Origin: Borrelia puertoricensis
GTDB taxonomy: Bacteria; Spirochaetota; Spirochaetia; Borreliales; Borreliaceae
Assembly: GCF_023035875.1 (NCBI RefSeq)
Contig: NZ_CP075380.1
Location: 1-26,947 of the forward strand
Length of the DNA stretch: 26,947 nt
Direction of reading: 5' to 3'
This document shows positions 22,969 to 26,947 of the stretch, in pieces; within the stretch, counting starts at the first letter, position 1; each line of letters opens with the position of its first letter. The position numbers and the translations under genes were made by a program. The notes beneath the pieces are model-generated. The model saw only the letters and a list, made by a program, of their open reading frames with translations, did no database searches and had not been told where the DNA came from.

Positions 22969-23439
22969 ATACGCCTCTAATAACTAAAGATGAAAGTTAA
23001 GAAATGGGGATTTAAAAAAGAATATTTAAAAGAACAAGACAACAAAAATTCTAGATAAAGATGTGTAATAGAAAATAAATTAAACTCGTTATAAAAATGG
23101 TAAGAGTAACTATAAAAGTAAACTTTAAGTTAACAGAAATAGAGAATTTAAATTTTGTACTAAAAAACCCATCATTGCAAAGTTGAAAGATACTAAGTAG
23201 GCAAATAAAGGATATGGAAAGTAAAACTAGAAGTATTTGTTAAAGATAGCAAGAAGTATTATAGATATTTTGTGCTGCTTCTCCTTAAAACAACTTTTCT
23301 CTAAACTACAAGTATTCTACACACCATATTTTCCATGCAATGTAGACCTTTAAAAATTGACTCTACGTGTAAGTATTTGCTAATATTTTTATAACTAATT
23401 TTATCTATTTTTAATATGTTTAGTTAACTTTGAAATTAC
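22969..23439. other. 471-nt intergenic region downstream of mlp
   Basis: No gene of useful length and no GC-rich terminator hairpin was found. It holds the recombinase promoter near its right end (23357-23386). The rest is AT-rich DNA with scattered short reading fragments and could be decayed cargo sequence. In Lyme cp32s the mlp neighbourhood is a known variable zone. Confidence 0.5.
23357..23386 (+). promoter_or_regulatory. Promoter of the tyrosine recombinase gene
   Basis: TTGACT (23357-23362), an 18-nt spacer and TAATAT (23381-23386), giving a 5' leader of about 45 nt before the ATG at 23440. Both hexamers are close to consensus. No regulator site is evident. Confidence 0.5.
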
Positions 23440-24198
23440 ATGAAAGGAAAACATTTAATTAACTACAATCTTAACTTAAAAATTAAAGAATTAGAAATGC
23501 AAAATGAACGCTTAAGTGAAGAATTAACTTTAATTAAAAGTCAAAGCAAAACTAGACATACTAAAAAATTATCCCCCCCTTTAAGATTTTATCTAAATGA
23601 CAGGACAATTAGACTTGTAAAACGCGCTATAGAGAGATTTAAAGAACAAGACCCAATATCTGGATGGTTTGTACACTTACTCTCAATTACTGGTTGTAGG
23701 GGTGTTGAGATGCAAAATGTAAAACTTACTGACATATATAAAGAGACGTGTAGTAATGGTGAAGTATTTTATTCTATTCGCGTTAATGTAGCTAAAAAGC
23801 GTAGCAATATCTGTATTAGAGAAGTAGTCATTAGTAAATCTGAATTTAAATCTATAATGCAAGCCCATCAAAACTACTTTTTATCTAAAGGAAAAAACAC
23901 AAGACGTACATATCTATTTCAAAAAAGTAAACTTAAATTTCGTGACAATAAAATTAACATAAGTGAGATCGCAACTAGGTTTAAGGAATTACTCATTAAG
24001 GGAGGATTTAAACATCGCAAATCTTTGCATATACTTCGTAATATATTTATAGCATCACTAAAGTCTAGAGGATATAATTCATTTGAAATTAAAGAACTTA
24101 TGAAATATTCATCTACTTCTGAGATTGATAATGTTTATGGTCTCTCAAGTGCAAGTAAAATACAGGCTTACAAAGATATCAAAACTAGCTTGAAATAA
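23440..24198 (+). CDS. Tyrosine recombinase / phage integrase-like protein
   Basis: A 252-residue protein with a tyrosine recombinase catalytic domain. Visible residues: R87 in ITGCRGVE (with E90), K119/K120 in the beta hairpin, H197-x-x-R200 in SLHILRNIFIASLKSRG, and nucleophile Y233 in IDNVYG. The usual Gly-His before the fourth catalytic position reads KY (222-223). Residues 1-45 form a short coiled coil in place of a full core-binding domain, so the arm is short. No clear ribosome binding site precedes ATG 23440. It is alone on the + strand and ends in a bidirectional terminator. It could integrate, resolve multimers or exchange cargo; no att site was identified. Confidence 0.85.
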   Translation: MKGKHLINYNLNLKIKELEMQNERLSEELTLIKSQSKTRHTKKLSPPLRFYLNDRTIRLVKRAIERFKEQDPISGWFVHLLSITGCRGVEMQNVKLTDIYKETCSNGEVFYSIRVNVAKKRSNICIREVVISKSEFKSIMQAHQNYFLSKGKNTRRTYLFQKSKLKFRDNKINISEIATRFKELLIKGGFKHRKSLHILRNIFIASLKSRGYNSFEIKELMKYSSTSEIDNVYGLSSASKIQAYKDIKTSLK

Positions 24199-24286
24199 AT
24201 TTTGCTAAATATCTATTTTTTTACAAAATATTATGTATAATAAATACAGCTTATTTATAAAATTTTTATATTAACCTTTTACCATT

Positions 24287-24318
24287 AAAAAAAAGAGACC
24301 GGAGAGTCTCTTTTTTTT
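24287..24318. terminator. Bidirectional terminator between recombinase and DUF261 genes
   Basis: A8-GAGAC (24287-24299), loop CGGAGA, GTCTC-T8 (24306-24318): a 13-bp perfect stem whose outer part is A/T, giving a U tail in both directions. It ends 12 nt before the stop of the minus-strand DUF261 gene and serves both convergent genes. Confidence 0.92.
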
Positions 24319-24330
24319 ATAAATAGAGAT

Positions 24331-24747
24331 TTATATTTTTCTAAACACACGTTTAGACGTAACATTATACTCCCTTCCTCGCTCTCTAAGAGAGAGTGAA
24401 TCATAAAGTACAGAAGACAAATTAGTTGCTATAAAATGATATCCTGGTGTATTTTTTATTTTAACTTCACTTATCTCAAATTCTCCATCTAAACATCTGT
24501 AAGCAGGGCCCTCCCACCTCACACTTGCACTGATATCAAACCGTCTCAGTACAGCGCATGGATTTAGAATATAACAATTACTTCTCATACACCCTGACTT
24601 AACAAAGTTATGATAATTCCTATTTATATCAAGAACACTAAACTGCAACTTTTTAAAAACTGATACGTAATAATGAAGAGCTAAAAAGTAACATCCCCAC
24701 TGACGTACTTCTGAGACTAAATTTGGATTATTTTGCGTTATTTTCAT
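24331..24747 (-). CDS. DUF261 protein, papain-like cysteine peptidase candidate
   Basis: A 138-residue Borrelia DUF261 protein, formally of unknown function. ATG 24747 is used; the frame reaches a GTG at 24759. The sequence has QWGC at residues 16-19 with C19 at the head of a helix (CYFLALHYYVSVF), GYHF with H104, and LYDS with D116. Gln-Cys, His and Asp in this order and spacing are what C39/NlpC-like cysteine peptidases show. If so it could cleave peptidoglycan cross-bridges (endolysin or entry) or a phage protein. There is no signal peptide. It lies after SSB in the early, minus-strand block. The enzymatic idea is inference. Confidence 0.75.
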   Translation of the reverse strand: MKITQNNPNLVSEVRQWGCYFLALHYYVSVFKKLQFSVLDINRNYHNFVKSGCMRSNCYILNPCAVLRRFDISASVRWEGPAYRCLDGEFEISEVKIKNTPGYHFIATNLSSVLYDSLSLRERGREYNVTSKRVFRKI

Positions 24748-24816
24748 ATATAATCTCACTTACAATCTTTATTTTTTAAACCACCACCCCTACTTCCCTT
24801 AACTTAAATATAGATA

Positions 24817-25212
24817 CTAAAAAGGAATATCCTCATAAAACTCATCTTCAAGCTTACTCTCATTAACATCTTGTGTTTTAATTGATGAGTTTAAGACGCA
24901 AATATCATTTACCAAAATACTGTATTTACTCTTACCCTCACCTGTACGCTTATCATTCCAACTTGAATAAGATAGGGCTCCACTAAGTACAACTTGAACC
25001 CCTCGTTTAAGTAAAGCAGCAAGACTCTCAGCTCTAGCTCCAAAAATCACACAGTCAAAAAATTGAGCCTGTCTTGTCACACAGTTATTCTTCTTTACAC
25101 CTCTATTATTAGCTAGTGTAAATTTTAATATAGGAAAACTATTACTAGTATAAATAACCTCACAGTTTCTTGTTAAACGACCAGACATACTTAACGAGTT
25201 AATATCAAACAC
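24817..25212 (-). CDS. ssb: Single-stranded DNA-binding protein
   Basis: An OB-fold SSB of 131 residues: it begins FDINSLSMSGRLTRNCE, followed by the core FPILKFTLANN...QFFDCVIFGARAESLAALLKRGVQVVLSGAL, and ends EDEFYEDIPF, the acidic tip that recruits partner enzymes. The start is GTG at 25212: AGGAG lies 7 nt before it and the protein then opens like other SSBs. The two ATGs at 25230 and 25227 would put that site inside the gene. It overlaps the upstream membrane-protein gene by 8 nt. It works with the exonuclease and ERF in replication or recombination. Confidence 0.95.
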   Translation of the reverse strand: MFDINSLSMSGRLTRNCEVIYTSNSFPILKFTLANNRGVKKNNCVTRQAQFFDCVIFGARAESLAALLKRGVQVVLSGALSYSSWNDKRTGEGKSKYSILVNDICVLNSSIKTQDVNESKLEDEFYEDIPF

Positions 25213-25414
25213 CAGAACTCTCCTCATCATGAAGCCTACTTAAAAGTTCCATACGTCTTAAATCACAATCAAGTCTCTCAAGATTTTCTAAAAATTCTCT
25301 TCTTGCATAATAAGCTTGAATGAGATTCTTTATACTTCTCACACCAAACTTACATAAAAATCTTAAAACCTTGTAAGTAATTACTACAAATAAAACCATA
25401 AACATAAATCTCAT
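25205..25414 (-). CDS. Small membrane protein between exonuclease and ssb
   Basis: A 69-residue protein with an N-terminal membrane helix (residues 3-20, FMFMVLFVVITYKVLRFL) and a charged helical tail (AYYARREFLENLERLDCDLRRMELLSRL). AAGGG lies 7 nt before the ATG. It starts 10 nt after the exonuclease stop and overlaps ssb by 8 nt, so it belongs to the same operon. I do not recognise the family; the tail faces the cytoplasm if the positive-inside rule holds. Confidence 0.72.
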   Translation of the reverse strand: MRFMFMVLFVVITYKVLRFLCKFGVRSIKNLIQAYYARREFLENLERLDCDLRRMELLSRLHDEESSGV

Positions 25415-25424
25415 AAAGGTACCC

Positions 25425-26768
25425 TTAAACAGCTTTTAAAATAGGTGTAGACCATTCATTTGAATTACTACTAAAATTAGAAAGCCCATTCACTTGTGTA
25501 TAACTATCACTAAACACCTTAAACCTATCTTTAATGGCTCTTTTTCTCATGTTTAACGAGAATAAAATTCCTTCAAAATTATAATAGATATTATCAATAA
25601 TTGAATAAGTCCTCATCATATCTTGAATTTTTTCTTTTACTTTTAATTTAACTACTTTGGTAATCTCCTCAGCTTCTTTTGCTTTCTCAGCCTCAACTTT
25701 ACTGATATGCTCAACCATTTTATTTAAAATAAAAATATCATTTTTTAAACCAAGCTCATTCTCAACTTCTAGATTTGTCAACTTAACAAACTTAAGAAAT
25801 TCTTGTCTAAAGTCTAATTGTGCCAAGGTATTATAAAATTCACTTTTATTTAAAAATGATTTTATTCTCTCAACCAACTCTTCATTACTTGCACTCTCAA
25901 TATCATTATAGCTTCTCATATACTTAAGAGCGTTGTTAATCTCAACATTAAAAGCCACCATATAAAACATAATCTTTGCTATAAATGCATCGTCTCTTTC
26001 AATAACACAGTTTGTAGTATCTCCACCAAATAAAAAGAATAAGTTTCCTTTTTTTAATCCTGTACATAAGAGTTGAATCTGCACTTGTACGTAATACTTA
26101 AAGAAATATTTATTATCTAGAAAATTACCAATTCTATTATATTCAGAAGCGCCGCATTGTATTTGAAATGAATCGCTGCATTTTGTCTCTAAAAGTTCAG
26201 CATCACCTTCCCCGTTAACAAACCAAGCATCAATTGTAGCACCAACTAAACAATCACTCTTACCAACTTTTTTAAAGTAATTATATTTATCAATACCGTT
26301 TGAATATTTATTTTTATGTAATATATGAATATTCTTATCATAGGTTTTTACAAATTCGTCAATTATTAAATTCTCTAAAGCCTTTCCCTTTCTCATACTC
26401 AAATTTTCTTCAAAAGGCATTTCCCTTCCTATAGCTTTAAGTATTCTCTCTAGCATTAATTTTTCTAAAGCATCAGCACCAATAAACATGCTTCCAACTT
26501 CACTAGCTCCTACCCTGTGTAAAGCTCTTCTTTGTATACTAAAGTCAACCTTACTATTAAACTTAAAACACTCATTCTTACCAATTTTTGGTAATTTACG
26601 TCCAACTCTACTTATTTTACTTAACTGTTTTTGTTTACCTTTAAGATTTTCTTGACTTTGATATGCAAAAGATTCAAAACCCTTAAATACCATCTGCCTG
26701 TACAAACCAAATTGTTGCATCTCTTCCTTTGATCTTTGTTCATTTATTTTTGTTACATTTGTATTCAT
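25425..26768 (-). CDS. DUF244 / YqaJ-like phage exonuclease
   Basis: A 447-residue Borrelia DUF244 protein with the motifs of YqaJ/lambda-exonuclease-type PD-(D/E)xK nucleases: GASE (residues 87-90), GKALEN (128-133), ATID with D180, and the metal site LLETK with E194 and K196. It probably digests 5'-ended strands so the ERF protein can anneal the exposed strand. The C-terminal half is helical. ATG 26768 is chosen because AAAGGAG precedes it; the frame stays open to a TTG at 26825, which is actually the promoter -35. It heads the exonuclease - membrane protein - ssb - DUF261 operon. Confidence 0.88.
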   Translation of the reverse strand: MNTNVTKINEQRSKEEMQQFGLYRQMVFKGFESFAYQSQENLKGKQKQLSKISRVGRKLPKIGKNECFKFNSKVDFSIQRRALHRVGASEVGSMFIGADALEKLMLERILKAIGREMPFEENLSMRKGKALENLIIDEFVKTYDKNIHILHKNKYSNGIDKYNYFKKVGKSDCLVGATIDAWFVNGEGDAELLETKCSDSFQIQCGASEYNRIGNFLDNKYFFKYYVQVQIQLLCTGLKKGNLFFLFGGDTTNCVIERDDAFIAKIMFYMVAFNVEINNALKYMRSYNDIESASNEELVERIKSFLNKSEFYNTLAQLDFRQEFLKFVKLTNLEVENELGLKNDIFILNKMVEHISKVEAEKAKEAEEITKVVKLKVKEKIQDMMRTYSIIDNIYYNFEGILFSLNMRKRAIKDRFKVFSDSYTQVNGLSNFSSNSNEWSTPILKAV

Positions 26769-26795
26769 AACTACTCCTTTATGGCTATATAAAAT

Positions 26796-26825
26796 AATAT
26801 AACAAAAAAAAAATGTTTTTGTCAA
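26796..26825 (-). promoter_or_regulatory. Promoter of the exonuclease operon
   Basis: On the minus strand, -35 TTGACA (26825-26820), an 18-nt spacer rich in T, and -10 TATATT (26801-26796). The leader then has CATAAAGGAG before the ATG. The -35 block TTTTGACAAAAAC is identical over 13 nt to the portal promoter. Confidence 0.7.
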
Positions 26826-26850
26826 AACTTTTGATATATTTTTTTGTTAA

Positions 26851-26879
26851 ATTTACATAAAAATTATTTTTATGTAAAT
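26851..26879. promoter_or_regulatory. Perfect palindrome between the exonuclease and PF57 promoters
   Basis: ATTTACATAAAAAT (26851-26864), one central T, and its exact reverse complement (26866-26879): 14-bp arms. It lies 25 nt upstream of the exonuclease -35 and 5 nt upstream of a PF57 -35, so a bound protein could control both. Operator of a phage or plasmid repressor, or an origin element, are the main readings. Confidence 0.65.
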
Positions 26880-26884
26880 AACAG

Positions 26885-26940
26885 TTTACTTTCTAGTAAT
26901 TATTGCGTTATTATGGATGTTATAAATATCCATAAAGGAG
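26885..26940 (+). promoter_or_regulatory. PF57 promoter and ribosome binding site (reads into base 1)
   Basis: TTTACT (26885-26890), an 18-nt spacer and TATTAT (26909-26914) form a plausible promoter; TATAAA at 26921-26926 is an alternative -10. AAAGGAG (26934-26940) lies 7 nt from the window end, so joined to base 1 it gives ideal spacing to the PF57 ATG. Confidence 0.6.
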
Positions 26941-26947
26941 AAAACAA

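Noticed and set aside
1..26947. CRISPR array, tRNA, rRNA, insertion sequence or restriction system
   Set aside because: No regular spacer repeats, no tRNA-like cloverleaf, no transposase and no methylase or nuclease pair beyond the phage exonuclease were found on either strand.

Overview
The window looks like one complete circular plasmid-prophage of the cp32 / phiBB-1 type from a Borrelia spirochete. The DNA is very AT-rich. It carries a Borrelia four-gene plasmid maintenance locus (PF57/62, PF50-type DUF226, PF32 ParA, PF49), Bdr and Mlp proteins, the BlyA/BlyB pair, and a long run of Borrelia phage DUF families. The last bases of the window hold an AAAGGAG ribosome binding site placed 7 nt before the ATG at base 1, so the ends join into a circle of about 26.9 kb. 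No Erp or Rev lipoprotein gene, typical of Lyme-group cp32s, is recognisable, so a relapsing-fever-group host is my inference rather than something the sequence proves.

Layout. 1-2601 (+): replication/partition genes. 2602-3131: a 530-nt non-coding stretch with inverted and direct repeats. 3132-4139 (+): ERF-type single-strand annealing protein. 4179-4811 (-): putative surface lipoprotein, convergent with ERF and sharing a bidirectional terminator. 4894-22376 (-): the late region of about 17.5 kb, read leftwards: small terminase-like DUF603, large terminase, Bdr, portal, scaffold, decoration, major capsid, neck genes, tail sheath, tube, chaperones, tape measure, baseplate, tail fibre, holin and lysis genes, ending in a strong intrinsic terminator at 4861-4882. 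22540-22968 (+): Mlp lipoprotein. 23440-24198 (+): a tyrosine recombinase. 24331-26768 (-): DUF261, SSB, a small membrane protein and a YqaJ-like DUF244 exonuclease. A divergent regulatory region at 26769-26947 then leads back to base 1.

How it works together. The maintenance genes keep the circle as a plasmid. ERF, exonuclease and SSB form a lambda-Red-like recombination set. The late operon follows the gene order of PBSX/Mu-like contractile-tailed phages. Mlp, Bdr and the 4179-4811 lipoprotein are probably cargo serving the host. Two late genes are broken by single-base frameshifts: baseplate J (near 8255-8260) and a gp10-like neck gene (an A8 tract at 15114-15121). If these are real, they would make this copy defective or conditional for virion production.

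Points worth pursuing: a perfect 14-bp-arm palindrome between the exonuclease and PF57 promoters; a perfect 15-bp-arm palindrome between ParA and PF49; a 10-mer (ACATAAAAAT) found in three promoter regions; a nearly leaderless portal gene; a Cys-His-Asp, papain-like arrangement in DUF261; and a possible 25-residue membrane peptide in the 2602-3131 gap.
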